Notes under the pieces: generated by a model | Told to the model about the DNA's origin: nothing | What the model saw: the letters and a program-made list of their open reading frames with translations, nothing else | The model's database searches: none | Translations under genes and position numbers: made by a program | In this document: positions 9,191-17,812 of the stretch, one piece after another | How the letters are laid out: each line of letters opens with the position of its first letter | Numbering within the stretch: position 1 is the stretch's first letter | NCBI RefSeq assembly: GCF_021699195.1 | Contig: NZ_SSXE01000001.1 | Span: 57,877 to 121,876 of the forward strand | Length of the DNA stretch: 64,000 nt | From: Nonomuraea sp. MG754425 | GTDB taxonomy: Bacteria > Actinomycetota > Actinomycetes > Streptosporangiales > Streptosporangiaceae | Reading direction: 5' to 3'

Positions 9191-9929
9191 GGACGAGATC
9201 CGCCGGCTCATGGCGGACGAGACATCGAGGCTGCACGCCGCCCCCGACCTGCTGGAGCGGGTGCTGCGCGGGCACCGCGGCAGGCGGAGGAGGGCCAGGG
9301 TCGCGGCGGTGGTGGCGTCGGTGGCCGCGTCCGTGGTCGTCGTGGCCGCGCCCGTCGTGCACCTGACCGCGGCGCCCACGCCCGGCGACCGGACCGCGGC
9401 CGACGAGCGGGCCACGACCTCCGCGATCCCGGAACCGCCGGCCATCGACGACGTCCCGCCCGAGCGGACCGAACCGGCGACCCTCGGCGATCTGGGCGAC
9501 GGGAAGGAGGTCCGGCACGTCAAGGTGGGCTACCTGCCCGAGGGGCTGCGGTGGTCGGGGTGGTCGCTGGATGACGGCGACCGGTACACGGCCTCCTACA
9601 ACTTCGACGGCGACAGCGACAGCACCTACCGGATGCAGCTCTTCGTGCACGAGGACACGGCACTCCAGGAGATCGCCGACCGCATCCAGATGTACCGCGA
9701 CGAGGAGGAAGGCGAGGACGTGACCGTCGGCGACCGCAGCGGATACCTGGTCCTGGCGAACGTCGGCGAGGACGGCATGAAGGGCAGCCCCACCCTCTTC
9801 CTCAAGATGGGCGACCGGCAGTGGGCCGAGATCATCTTCAGCCCCGTCTACGTCAAGAGGTTCCCCGGCGACAAGGCCGTCCGCGCCGAGTTGTGGAAGG
9901 TCGCGGAAGGGCTCACCTCCACCCTGTGA
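9177..9929 (+). CDS. Membrane protein coupled to the sigma factor, putative anti-sigma factor
   Basis: 250 aa. ATG at 9177 preceded by GGAAGGAGTGATCAGGA and overlapping the sigma gene by 14 bp. The first about 37 residues (MPTLEDEIRRLMADE, then RRRRAR) would be cytoplasmic, followed by one helix (VAAVVASVAASVVVVAAPVV, about 42-61) and an acidic extracytoplasmic domain (KVGYLPEGLRWSGWSLDDGD). No zinc-finger HxxxCxxC motif is present, so this is not a ZAS-type anti-sigma factor. Gene order and one-helix topology nevertheless fit an anti-sigma or sensor role. Function is inferred from position. Confidence 0.7.
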   Translation: MPTLEDEIRRLMADETSRLHAAPDLLERVLRGHRGRRRRARVAAVVASVAASVVVVAAPVVHLTAAPTPGDRTAADERATTSAIPEPPAIDDVPPERTEPATLGDLGDGKEVRHVKVGYLPEGLRWSGWSLDDGDRYTASYNFDGDSDSTYRMQLFVHEDTALQEIADRIQMYRDEEEGEDVTVGDRSGYLVLANVGEDGMKGSPTLFLKMGDRQWAEIIFSPVYVKRFPGDKAVRAELWKVAEGLTSTL

Positions 9930-10030
9930 CGGCCGCGGGCGAACCGGTCAGGTTTCGAGAAGCGGGCGTCCGGGGCGGCTCCCTAGGGTGAGACTCGCCC
10001 AACGGGACACGCACAGGAGGAAAGCTCGCG

Positions 10031-10483
10031 ATGAAGGACACGAAGCGCACCGCCGGCAGCACGTTCGAGGGCTTCTCGGAGGAGGAGCGGGCCGCCATGA
10101 AGGATCACGCCCAGGAGCTGAAGAAGGCCGCGCGTCGCGGCGCGCGTGCGGCCGACCTGGAGAACGACGTGCTCGCGAAGATCGCCGAGCTGGACGAGCC
10201 GGACCGCGTGATGGCCGGGCGCATCCACGCCATCGTCAAGGCCAACGCTCCGGAGCTGTCGGCGAAGCTCTGGTACGGCCAGCCGGCCTACGCCAGGGAC
10301 GGCAAGGTCGTCTGCTTCTTCCAGCCCGCCCAGAAGTTCAAGACCAGGTACGCCACCCTCGGCTTCAGCGACGAGGCCCACCTGGACGACGGCGTCATGT
10401 GGGCAGCCTCCTTCGCCCTGACGGAGCTGACCCCCGACGCCGAGGCGCGGATCGCCGCGCTCGTGAAGCAGGCGGCGGGCTGA
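10031..10483 (+). CDS. DUF1801 (YdhG-like) domain protein
   Basis: 150 aa; AGGAGG lies about 8-13 bases before the ATG at 10031. Residues 60-148 match the DUF1801/YdhG fold: HAIVKANAPELSAKLWYGQPAYARDGKVVCFF, then KTRYATLGFSDEAHLDDG. The first about 50 residues are charged and helical (EEERAAMKDHAQELKKAARR), an extension common in actinobacterial versions. Bacillus YdhG is described as an intracellular iron chaperone, but most relatives are uncharacterised. A single gene between the sigma cluster and a methyltransferase; no operon partner is evident. Confidence 0.8.
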   Translation: MKDTKRTAGSTFEGFSEEERAAMKDHAQELKKAARRGARAADLENDVLAKIAELDEPDRVMAGRIHAIVKANAPELSAKLWYGQPAYARDGKVVCFFQPAQKFKTRYATLGFSDEAHLDDGVMWAASFALTELTPDAEARIAALVKQAAG

Positions 10484-10614
10484 TCGGCGCGACTCGCGGG
10501 GGCCCGCGCCGACCACGCCCGGCGCCCGGATGAACGACGCCCGGCGGGCCGGATGAACGACGCAGGGCCCGCCCCGCCTCCGTGGCCCGGCGGGGCCGCG
10601 GGCATCATCGGGGT

Positions 10615-11301
10615 GTGGGCCACGCAGACATGATCATGTCGTCCCGTTCGTTCCTGGAATACCGGGCCATGTTCGCGCTGGAGGAGCGCGACCTCGACGG
10701 CGTCGTCCTCGACTGCGCGGGGGGCGCGTCCGGTTTCGTCGCCGAGGCCGGCACGAGGGGCGTCCGCGCCGTGGCGGCGGACCCGCTCTACGCGCACGGG
10801 GCCGCGGTGTTGTCCGAACGCCTGTCGGCCGGCCTGGAGCAGGGCGACGCGATGATCGACGCGAACGCCGAGCGGTTCGTGTGGACGTGGTACGGCTCCG
10901 CCGAGCGCCGCCACGAGTTGCGCCGCGCCGCGCGGCGCGCGTTCGCCGCCGACATCAGGCGGCGGCCCGGCTCCTACCTCGCCGCCGGCCTGCCCCGGCT
11001 CCCGCTGGCCGCGCGGAGCGTGGACCTGGTGCTCTGCTCGCACCTGCTGTTCACCTGGGCCGACCGGCTGGACCAGGAGTGGCACCGGGCGGCGATCACG
11101 GAGCTGGCCCGGGTCAGCCGGGGCGAGGTGCGGATCTTCCCGCTGGTCCGCATGGGCGACGGCGAGCCGGTGCCGTTCCTCGGCGCACTCCTGGCGGACC
11201 TGCGCGCCGCGGGGCTGTCGTGCGAGGTCCGGCAGGTCCCGTACGAGTTCCAGCGCGGCGCCCGCCACCTGCTGGCCGTCACGGGGAGCCGGACCGGCTG
11301 A
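10615..11301 (+). CDS. Class I SAM-dependent methyltransferase-like protein
   Basis: 228 aa if it begins at the GTG at 10615, which sits 6 bases after a CATCAT -10-like hexamer and would be leaderless; ATG at 10630 and 10636 are alternatives. Motif I is VVLDCAGGASGFVAEA (about residues 31-46), followed by an acidic end of strand 2 (AVAADPLY) and a motif IV-like SVDLVLCSHLLFTW. This is a Rossmann-fold methyltransferase architecture resembling small-molecule methyltransferases. The substrate cannot be read from sequence. It converges on aceE, 35 bp from that gene's stop. Confidence 0.7.
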   Translation: MGHADMIMSSRSFLEYRAMFALEERDLDGVVLDCAGGASGFVAEAGTRGVRAVAADPLYAHGAAVLSERLSAGLEQGDAMIDANAERFVWTWYGSAERRHELRRAARRAFAADIRRRPGSYLAAGLPRLPLAARSVDLVLCSHLLFTWADRLDQEWHRAAITELARVSRGEVRIFPLVRMGDGEPVPFLGALLADLRAAGLSCEVRQVPYEFQRGARHLLAVTGSRTG

Positions 11302-11336
11302 ACGGCGGCGGGCCGCTCAGCCGGCAGGGTCCGCCA

Positions 11337-13796
11337 TTAGCGGCGGGCGTCCTCCTCGACGGCCTTGAAGACGGCGTCGGCGATCGAGCGGGAGTCGACG
11401 CCGAAGTGCCGGCGCACGGCCTCCCGGGTGCCGGACAGCCCGAACCCGTCGGTGCCGAGCGAGGTCCACGGCTGGTCGATCCACGGCCGGATCTGGTCGG
11501 GGACCGCACGCATCCAGTCGCTGACCGCGATCACCGGCCCGCGCGCCCCCGCCAGGGCCCGCCGCAGGTACGGCACGCCGGAGGCGGTCATGGCGTCACG
11601 CCGCAGCTCGCTCCACGAGGTGACCGACCAGACGTCCACGCCCAGGCCGTAGTCCTCCTGGAGCAGCCGCTGCGCTTCCAGCGCCCAGTGGATGGCGGTG
11701 CCGCTGGCCAGCAGGTGGGCCTGGCCGCCGCCCTCGGCGTAGCGGTAGATCCCGCGCAGGATGCCCTCCTCGACGCCCTCGGGCATCGCGGGCTGGGGCA
11801 TCGGCTCGTTGTAGACGGTCAGGTAGTAGAACACGTCCTCGGCGGCCGGGCCGTACATGCGCCTGAGCCCGTCGCGGACGATCGTGCCCACCTCGTAGGC
11901 GAAGGCCGGGTCGTAGGCCAGGCAGGCCGGGTTGGCGGAGGCGAGGAGCTGGGAGTGGCCGTCGGCGTGCTGGAGCCCCTCCCCGGTCATCGTCGTACGA
12001 CCGGCGGTGGCGCCGACGAGGAACCCGCGTCCGAGCTGGTCGGCCAGCGCCCACATCTGGTCGCCCGTACGCTGCCAGCCGAACATCGAGTAGAAGATGT
12101 AGAACGGGATCATCGGCTCGCCGTGCGTGGCGTAGCTGGTCGCGGCGGCGGCGAAGGAGGCCATCGACCCCGCCTCGGTGATGCCTTCGAGCAGGATCTG
12201 CCCGTCCGTCGCCTCCTTGTACGACAGCAGCAGGTCGCGGTCCACGGCCTCGTAGCGCTGCCCCAGCGGGGAGTAGATCTTGGCCGTGGGGAACAGCGAC
12301 TCCATGCCGAACGTCCTGGCCTCGTCGGGCACGATCGGCACCCAGCGGCGGCCGGTCTCCGGCTCCTTCATCAGGTCCTTGACCAGGCGGACGAAGGCCA
12401 TGGTGGTGGCCACCGGCTGGGCCGAGCCCTTCTCCAGCGCCTGGAACGCCCGCTCGCCCGGCAGCACCGGCCCGTGGTGGGAGACCACCCGGCGGGGGAC
12501 GGGGCCGCCGAGGGCGCGACGCCGCTCGGCCACGTACCGGGCCTCGGGGGAGTCGGGGCCCGGGTGCAGGTAGGGCGGCAGCTCACCGGCGAGCGCCGCG
12601 TCCGGCACGGGCAGGCCGAGGCGGTCGCGCAGCGCGCGGAACTCGTCCTGGGAGAGCTTCTTCATCTGGTGGTTGGCGTTGCGCGCCTCCACGCCCGCGC
12701 CGAGCGTCCAGCCCTTGACGGTCTGCACGAGGACGACGGTGGGCGCGCCCCGGTTGCCGAGCGCCCGCCGGTAGGCGGCGTGGACCTTGCGCGGCTCGTG
12801 GCCCGCCCGCGACCCGCCCACCACGCGCCGCAGGTCCTCGTCCGAGTACGGCACGTCCAGCCCCTGGAACAGGTGTTGCCTGATGTAGGCCCCCGTCGAG
12901 GCGGCGAACGTCTGGAACTGCCCGTCGGGCACCGCCGCCAGCCGGGCCACCAGTTCGTCGGACCCGAGCAGGCCGTCCCACTCCGAGCCCCACAGCGCCT
13001 TGACCACGTGCCAGCCCGCGCCCCTGAAGACGCCCTCCAGTTCCTGGACGATGCTGGTGTTGCCGCGGACCGGGCCGTCGAGCCGCTGGAGGTTGCAGTT
13101 GATCACGAAGGTGAGGTTGTCCAGCCCCTCGCGGGCGGCCAGGGTGAGGGCGGCGGTGGACTCGGGCTCGTCCATCTCGCCGTCGCCGAGGAAGGCCCAT
13201 ACGTGGCCGTGCGAGGTGTCCTTGATGCCGCGGTGGTGCAGGTAGCGGTTGAACCTGGCCTGGTAGATCGCGTTGAGCGGCCCCAGCCCCATGGACACCG
13301 TCGGGAACTGCCAGAAGCCCGGCATGGCCCGCGGATGCGGGTACGACGGCAGCCCGCCCTCGGGCTCCCGCCTGAACAGGTCGAGCTGCTCCTCGCTCAG
13401 CCGGCCCTCCAGGAAGGCGCGGGCGTAGATGCCCGGCGAGGCGTGGCCCTGGAAGTAGATCTGGTCGTGCTCGCCGTGGAAGAAGTGGTTGAAGCCCACC
13501 TCGTACAGCCAGGCGGCCGAGGCGTAGGTGGACAGGTGGCCGCCCAGGCCGAGCTTGCTGCCCCGGCTGATCATGACGGCGGCGTTCCACCGGTCGTAGG
13601 CGGCGACGCGTTCCTCCAGCGCCAGGTCGCCCGGGTAAGGGGGCTCTTCGGAGGTGGGCACCGTGTTGATGGGGCGGCTGCTCGTGGTGAGCCTTCTCAG
13701 CAGGTAGTCGGCCCGTTCGGGGCCGGCCGCCCGTCGTACCGCCTCAAGCGATTCGAGCCATTCGGCGGTCTCCTGCGGATCCAGGTCCTTCTGCAT
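11337..13796 (-). CDS. aceE: Pyruvate dehydrogenase E1 component, homodimeric AceE type
   Basis: 819 aa from the ATG at 13796, which lies 6 bases after a TTTAAT -10 hexamer and so looks leaderless; an in-frame ATG at 13826 would add 10 residues. The start [16 protein letters not shown] is the usual AceE N-terminus. The thiamine-diphosphate motif is [17 protein letters not shown] with [14 protein letters not shown] behind it. The central and C-terminal transketolase domains ([43 protein letters not shown]) are complete. At about 820 residues it is shorter than the usual 890-930. It decarboxylates pyruvate and acetylates the lipoyl E2 component in the cytoplasm. No E2 or E3 gene is adjacent. 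It diverges from a GntR regulator that probably controls it. Confidence 0.93.
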   Translation of the reverse strand: MQKDLDPQETAEWLESLEAVRRAAGPERADYLLRRLTTSSRPINTVPTSEEPPYPGDLALEERVAAYDRWNAAVMISRGSKLGLGGHLSTYASAAWLYEVGFNHFFHGEHDQIYFQGHASPGIYARAFLEGRLSEEQLDLFRREPEGGLPSYPHPRAMPGFWQFPTVSMGLGPLNAIYQARFNRYLHHRGIKDTSHGHVWAFLGDGEMDEPESTAALTLAAREGLDNLTFVINCNLQRLDGPVRGNTSIVQELEGVFRGAGWHVVKALWGSEWDGLLGSDELVARLAAVPDGQFQTFAASTGAYIRQHLFQGLDVPYSDEDLRRVVGGSRAGHEPRKVHAAYRRALGNRGAPTVVLVQTVKGWTLGAGVEARNANHQMKKLSQDEFRALRDRLGLPVPDAALAGELPPYLHPGPDSPEARYVAERRRALGGPVPRRVVSHHGPVLPGERAFQALEKGSAQPVATTMAFVRLVKDLMKEPETGRRWVPIVPDEARTFGMESLFPTAKIYSPLGQRYEAVDRDLLLSYKEATDGQILLEGITEAGSMASFAAAATSYATHGEPMIPFYIFYSMFGWQRTGDQMWALADQLGRGFLVGATAGRTTMTGEGLQHADGHSQLLASANPACLAYDPAFAYEVGTIVRDGLRRMYGPAAEDVFYYLTVYNEPMPQPAMPEGVEEGILRGIYRYAEGGGQAHLLASGTAIHWALEAQRLLQEDYGLGVDVWSVTSWSELRRDAMTASGVPYLRRALAGARGPVIAVSDWMRAVPDQIRPWIDQPWTSLGTDGFGLSGTREAVRRHFGVDSRSIADAVFKAVEEDARR

Positions 13797-13814
13797 AATC
13801 CCATTAAACACCCT

Positions 13815-13826
13815 ATGATCGATCAT
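13815..13826. promoter_or_regulatory. Perfect palindrome between aceE and gntR, candidate GntR operator
   Basis: ATGATCGATCAT is a perfect 12-bp palindrome in the 50-bp gap between the two start codons. It sits almost midway between the aceE -10 (TTTAAT on the minus strand, 13803-13808) and the gntR -10 (TATGCT, 13835-13840), so it overlaps both predicted -35 regions. One bound dimer could block both promoters. Confidence 0.55.
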
Positions 13827-13846
13827 CCGACCTCTATGCTGGACGA

Positions 13847-14452
13847 GTGAAGCCCGTCGTACGCTCCCCCTTGCGTGAACACATCCGCCGGCTCCTGCTC
13901 GACGGCCTGATCGCCGGCCGCTGGGGTCCGGGCGACCGACTCGTCGAGCGGCAGATCGCGGCCGAGGCCGGCGTCAGCCAGGCCCCGGTGCGCGAGGCGC
14001 TGCGCGAACTGGAGGCGCTGCGCCTCATCGAGTTCTCACCCCACAAGGGCGCACGGGTGCGCACGCTCACCCAGACCGACCTGCGCCAGGTCTACGAGGT
14101 GCGGGCGGGGCTGGAGGAGACGGCCGTACGTCTCGGCCCCCCGCCCGTGGCGGCCCTGCGCGCCCACCTCGACGGCCTGCGCGAGGCGTCCGCCGGCTCC
14201 CTGACCGACCAGGTGCGCCACGGCGTGGCCTTCCACCGCGAGATCGTCAGGGCCTCCGGCAACGAGGTGCTGCTGTCCACGTGGGAGTCACTCGGCATCG
14301 AGGTGTGGACGCACGTGTCGATCCGGCTGTTCCGCACGCACGCCGTGGAGAACGCCGCCGACCACGAACCCCTCGTGGCGGCGTTCGAGAGCGGGGATCC
14401 GGCGGCGGGCGCGCTGCTGCGCGAGCACTTGCTCGGCTACGCCGCCGCGTAG
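13847..14452 (+). CDS. GntR-family regulator, FadR/FCD subfamily
   Basis: 201 aa. The GTG at 13847 lies 6 bases after TATGCT, so translation probably starts on a leaderless mRNA. Residues 4-70 form the winged helix ([31 protein letters not shown], recognition helix [20 protein letters not shown]). From about 75 the all-helical FCD effector domain follows ([33 protein letters not shown]), slightly short compared with typical 220-240 aa members. PdhR and LldR relatives sense pyruvate, lactate or related acids. Divergence from aceE and the shared palindrome suggest it represses aceE and itself. Confidence 0.88.
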   Translation: MKPVVRSPLREHIRRLLLDGLIAGRWGPGDRLVERQIAAEAGVSQAPVREALRELEALRLIEFSPHKGARVRTLTQTDLRQVYEVRAGLEETAVRLGPPPVAALRAHLDGLREASAGSLTDQVRHGVAFHREIVRASGNEVLLSTWESLGIEVWTHVSIRLFRTHAVENAADHEPLVAAFESGDPAAGALLREHLLGYAAA

Positions 14453-14462
14453 CCTCCCCGGT

Positions 14463-17438
14463 TCAGTCGCCGAGGCCGGCGTCACGGACCTCGGCCAGGA
14501 GCTTCGCGGCCTGCTGCTCGACGGGCCTGGCGCCGATGTCCGCGGCGATCGTCATCGCCGTCTCCAACTGGGCGACGGCCTCAGCGGCGCGGCCGGCCAC
14601 GTGGTGCAGTTCGCCCAGCGCCGTCCGCACGCGAGCCTCGTTGAGCAGGCTCTTGATGCTCCTGGTGATCTCCGTGGCGCCCGTCAGGGCGGCCTCGGCC
14701 TCCTCCAGCAGCCCCTGCCGCAGGCTCGACACCCCCAGGCCGTGCAGGGCCAGCGCCTCCCCCGCGCGGTCCCCGATCGTGCGCACGCTGAGCAGGGTCT
14801 TGGTGAAGACCTCGCGGGCCTCGGCGTAGCGCTCCTCCCGCAGTTCGAGGTTGCCCAGCCAGTAGCGGGTCTGGGCGAGGCCGCGCTGCGCGTCCAGCTC
14901 GGTGTAGATCGCCAGGGCGGCCTCGAAGCCGGCCCTGGCCCGCCCGAGCCGGCCGTGGTCGAGGTGGATCTGACCGACGGAGCGCAGGACATGCGCCTCG
15001 GTGCCCGCGTCGCCCGCCTCCCGCAGCTCCTCCAGCGCCCGCTCGTAACGGGGCATGGCCTGGTCGGGACGGCCCACGAACCGGTCGACCATGGCCAGGT
15101 AGGCGCGGGCGATGCCCCGGCCGTGGACGTCGCCCGCCTGCTCGAACAGGCGCAGCGAGCGCTCGAAGTCGGCCGCGGCCCCGTCGTACAGCGCCTTGTC
15201 GGCGTGCAACATCCCGCGCCGGTGCAGCACCGCGGCCTGCCCGCGCAGATCCCCCGCCTGCTCGGCGGCGGCGTAGCCGATCTCCAGCATCGCGCGCTGA
15301 TCGTCCAGGTACGTACGCAGCGAGAAGAAGATCGCGGTCGTGCAGGCGAGGTCCCAGGACAGGTCCTCGTACCCGGTGGCCGCGGCCAGCGGCACCGCGT
15401 TGACGATGGTCAGCCGCTCGGTCTCGAACCACTCCACCGGGTCGGCGACCATCTCCCGCACGTAGCCGTCGGGCAGGGACCAGCGCTTGGGCGAACCGCG
15501 GACGATCTGGTGCTCACCGCCGTACAGAGCGCTGTAGGCCGCCCGGCACACCGACAGCAGGCAGCTCAGCATACGGCCGAGGGCGTCGTTGCGGACCGGG
15601 GCCGGGTCCTCGGCCTCGCTCATCTCCCGTGAGAACAGCCGCACCAGGTCGTGGAAGCGGTAGCGGGTGCGCCCCGCGAAGTCGCTCGCCGCGACCTGCA
15701 GCAACTGGGCGTCCACCAGGGTCTCGAGCAGCCGGTCCGCCTCGGGGACGCCGATGTCGAGCAGCGCCGCCGCCGCCCACGACGGGAAGCTGGTGACCTC
15801 GACGAGGCTCAGCCGCCGGAAGGCGCGCTGCTCGTCCTCCTCCAGCCCCTGGTAGCTGAGTTCGAAGACGGCACGCACGTGCATCGGCCCGTAGGCGAAC
15901 TCGTCCAGCCTGCGCCGCTCGTCGCTGAGATGCGCCACGAGCGTGGCCGTGCTCCAGTGCCGCTTGGCCGCCAGCCGCGCCCCGGCGATGCGCAGCGCCA
16001 GCGGCAGGTGCCCGCACAGGGACGGCAGGTCCCTGAGCGCGGCGGGATCGCGGGCCAGCCGGTCCCGGCCGACGATGCGTTCCAGCAGGGTCGCCGACTG
16101 CGCGGGGCTGAGCACGTCGAGATCGACGTGCCGGGCTCCGGCGAGCGCGCCCAGCGACCTGCGGCTGGTGACGATGACGGCGCACGACGGGCTTCCCGGA
16201 AGCACCGGCATGACCTGGCCAGCGTCGGAGGCGTTGTCCAGGATGATCAGCGCCCGGCGGTCGGACATCAGCGTGCGGAACAGCTCCGCCCGCTCGTCGA
16301 GCGTCGGGGGGACGGAGTCGCCGCCCACCCCCAGGATCCGCAGGAACCGGCTGAGCACCTCGGCCGGGCCGACCGGCTCGACCTGCGTCCCGGTGCCGTG
16401 CAGGTCCATGAAGAGCTGCCCGTCGGGGAAGCGGGCGCGGGCCTCGTACGCCAGGTGCAGGGCGAGCGCGGTCTTGCCGATGCCGCCCATGCCCGAGAGG
16501 GCGGCAATGGCGACGGTGTTCCTGTCCGTGTCCTCCAGGTAGCGCCGCAGCTCCTGCCGGATGCCCTCGCGCCCGGTGAAGTCGGGCACGTCGGGGGGCA
16601 GCATGTTCGGCGCCGCCGGGCGGTCCGCCTCCTGGCCGCCCGCGGGCCCGCCCGTGCGCCCATCCATGCGCCCGCCTGTGCGCCCGTCTTCCGCCAGCAG
16701 CGCGGCGTGCGCGTCGCGGAGTCCGGGCGAGGGATCGACGCCGAGTTCGTCGGCGAGCCTCCTCCTGGTGGCCTCGAACCAGCGCAGCGCCTGGGCCCGG
16801 CGGCCGGACGCGCCGAGCACGGTGACGAGGCGCGCGTGCAGCCGCTCGTCATAGGGATGCAGTTCGGCCAGGGGGGCCAGGTGGTCCACCGCCTCTTCCG
16901 GCCGGTCGAGGGCGAGGGCGAGGTCGGCGAGGTCGATCACGCAGGCGAGCCGCGTCGTCTCCAGCCGGTGGGCCTCGGGGCAGGAGCGCAGCCCTTCGGG
17001 GGCGCCGAGCAGCACGGGCGCCCGCCACTCCGCCGACGCCCGCCGGAGCAGATCGAACCGGCGCGCGGGCTCGCGTTCGGCCGCCGCCGCCTCGGACAAC
17101 TCCATGAAGCGCGCGGCGTCCAGCCGTACGCAGGTGATGTCGAGCCGGTAGCCGTGCCCGGTCAGCTCGATGGCGTCGGTCAGCGCCATCTGGTCGCGCA
17201 GCCAGGCCCGGATCCGCGAGATCCCGGTACGGAGCGCCCCCACGCTGGCCCCGCCCGGCCCCCAGGCCCACTCGACGAGCCGGTCCTCCGGCATCGGCCG
17301 GCCGGCCGCGAGCGCCAACCCCGACAGCAGCCACGGCCCGTTGCGTCCCGGGACGGACAGCTCGCGCCCCGCGACCCTGACCTCCAGGGGCCCGAGCACG
17401 CGGATCGCCGGCACGGGCCGTTCCGGCTGGTGAACCAT
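14463..17438 (-). CDS. AfsR/SARP-type STAND transcriptional regulator with C-terminal TPRs
   Basis: 991 aa from the ATG at 17438, with GGGGGGA 5 bases upstream. Order of domains: OmpR-type winged helix (about 10-100, IRVLGPLEVRVAGRE, GISRIRAWL), bacterial transcriptional activation domain (about 105-250), a Gly/Arg/Met low-complexity linker ([17 protein letters not shown]), NB-ARC ATPase (P-loop GMGGIGKT at 316-323, RALIILDNA, GHLPLALRIAGARLAAKR) and about seven TPR units from about 740 (AAVLHRRGMLHADKALYDGAAADF onward). SARPs bind direct repeats near the -35 and activate genes; TPRs often sense peptides or proteins. It diverges from a small secreted-peptide gene. Typical AfsR length and layout. 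Confidence 0.92.
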   Translation of the reverse strand: MVHQPERPVPAIRVLGPLEVRVAGRELSVPGRNGPWLLSGLALAAGRPMPEDRLVEWAWGPGGASVGALRTGISRIRAWLRDQMALTDAIELTGHGYRLDITCVRLDAARFMELSEAAAAEREPARRFDLLRRASAEWRAPVLLGAPEGLRSCPEAHRLETTRLACVIDLADLALALDRPEEAVDHLAPLAELHPYDERLHARLVTVLGASGRRAQALRWFEATRRRLADELGVDPSPGLRDAHAALLAEDGRTGGRMDGRTGGPAGGQEADRPAAPNMLPPDVPDFTGREGIRQELRRYLEDTDRNTVAIAALSGMGGIGKTALALHLAYEARARFPDGQLFMDLHGTGTQVEPVGPAEVLSRFLRILGVGGDSVPPTLDERAELFRTLMSDRRALIILDNASDAGQVMPVLPGSPSCAVIVTSRRSLGALAGARHVDLDVLSPAQSATLLERIVGRDRLARDPAALRDLPSLCGHLPLALRIAGARLAAKRHWSTATLVAHLSDERRRLDEFAYGPMHVRAVFELSYQGLEEDEQRAFRRLSLVEVTSFPSWAAAALLDIGVPEADRLLETLVDAQLLQVAASDFAGRTRYRFHDLVRLFSREMSEAEDPAPVRNDALGRMLSCLLSVCRAAYSALYGGEHQIVRGSPKRWSLPDGYVREMVADPVEWFETERLTIVNAVPLAAATGYEDLSWDLACTTAIFFSLRTYLDDQRAMLEIGYAAAEQAGDLRGQAAVLHRRGMLHADKALYDGAAADFERSLRLFEQAGDVHGRGIARAYLAMVDRFVGRPDQAMPRYERALEELREAGDAGTEAHVLRSVGQIHLDHGRLGRARAGFEAALAIYTELDAQRGLAQTRYWLGNLELREERYAEAREVFTKTLLSVRTIGDRAGEALALHGLGVSSLRQGLLEEAEAALTGATEITRSIKSLLNEARVRTALGELHHVAGRAAEAVAQLETAMTIAADIGARPVEQQAAKLLAEVRDAGLGD

Positions 17439-17460
17439 TCGTATCCCCCCGGGGTACGAA
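17438..17460 (-). promoter_or_regulatory. Inverted repeat that would hide the SARP ribosome site
   Basis: On the minus strand TTCGTACCCC (17460-17451) can pair with GGGG-A-TACGAA ending at the start codon, with one bulged base. The arms enclose the G-run that serves as ribosome site of the SARP/TPR gene. It could act as an RNA hairpin limiting translation or as a DNA operator; the sequence cannot decide which. Confidence 0.45.
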
Positions 17461-17484
17461 CTGGCTGCCCGAGGTGAGAAGCCC

Positions 17485-17517
17485 CTGCCAATCCGCTGTA
17501 AACGAACTGAAATCGGA
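17485..17517 (+). promoter_or_regulatory. SARP box: three CTG direct repeats with 11-bp period
   Basis: CTGCCAATCCG, CTGTAAACGAA and CTGAAATCGGA follow each other without gaps (17485-17495, 17496-17506, 17507-17517). A repeat period of exactly 11 bp upstream of a -10 hexamer (CATACT, 17527-17532) is the known layout of SARP binding sites. It lies 47 bp above the SARP/TPR start and 50 bp before the peptide gene, so it most likely drives the peptide gene and perhaps feeds back on the regulator. Confidence 0.65.
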
Positions 17518-17526
17518 TCTTGGCAG

Positions 17527-17559
17527 CATACTCCGTGATCTGGAACCTCAGGGAAGGAG
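17527..17559 (+). promoter_or_regulatory. Predicted -10 and ribosome site of the small peptide gene
   Basis: CATACT at 17527-17532 fits a -10 hexamer; no good -35 is present, as expected for an activator-dependent promoter. A start of transcription near 17539 would give a leader of about 28 nt containing the strong ribosome site GGAAGGAG (17552-17559), 7 bases before the ATG at 17567. Confidence 0.5.
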
Positions 17560-17566
17560 CATTCAC

Positions 17567-17710
17567 ATGTTCAAGGGCAAGATCGCGGCGCTGGTCCTGG
17601 CGCTCTCGGCGGTCGTGGGGGCGACCGCCGGGGCAGCCTCCTTCAGCGCCGCCCAGGAGGCTCCCACCAGCGTCCAGGCGGGCGGGCACTGCGAGTGGAA
17701 CTGCGGCTGA
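17567..17710 (+). CDS. Small secreted Cys-containing peptide, candidate signal for the SARP pair
   Basis: 47 aa, ATG at 17567 with GGAAGGAG 7 bases upstream. The longer frame from 17474 would begin inside the SARP box and lacks a ribosome site. Residues 1-24 look like a Sec signal peptide: MFKGK, then hydrophobic IAALVLALSAVVGATAGAA. The mature part would be about 20 residues, polar, ending in GGHCEWNCG with two Cys spaced C-x3-C that could form a small disulfide loop. The gene lies between two SARP regulators, directly behind a SARP box, and is followed at once by a perfect palindrome. I recognise no family. A pheromone, lasso-like precursor or small envelope peptide are all possible; absence of a nearby modifying enzyme argues against a RiPP. 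Confidence 0.72.
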   Translation: MFKGKIAALVLALSAVVGATAGAASFSAAQEAPTSVQAGGHCEWNCG

Positions 17711-17728
17711 CCTCGGCCGCGGCCGAGG
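17711..17728. terminator. Perfect 18-bp GC palindrome directly after the peptide stop codon
   Basis: CCTCGGCCGCGGCCGAGG begins on the base after the TGA of the peptide gene. The RNA could fold into a very GC-rich hairpin. There is no T-run, so it would be a non-canonical terminator or mRNA-end stabiliser that separates the peptide gene from the downstream regulator. Confidence 0.45.
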
Positions 17729-17740
17729 AACGCACGGGAC

Positions 17741-17812
17741 GGGGATCCGGCGGAACAGGGGCCGGCGGAACGGGGATCCGGCAGTTCAGCGGCCGTCGAG
17801 CGGGGATCCGGC
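17741..17812 (+). repeat. Three GGGGATCCGGC direct repeats, about 30-bp period
   Basis: Copies start at 17741, 17772 and 17802 in the gap between the peptide and the second SARP gene. The whole segment 17715-17890 has many G-runs on the plus strand. No gene is evident in it. It may be a regulatory or degenerate coding segment. Confidence 0.55.

Noticed and set aside
10881..13850. A 989-codon plus-strand frame over aceE
   Set aside because: Antisense of aceE with no recognisable motif; aceE has full TPP motifs on the other strand.
17567..17710. RiPP (lanthipeptide or lasso) precursor reading of the small peptide
   Set aside because: No modifying enzyme, protease or transporter gene lies nearby, and the N-terminus is a typical Sec signal rather than a RiPP leader; kept as a minor alternative.
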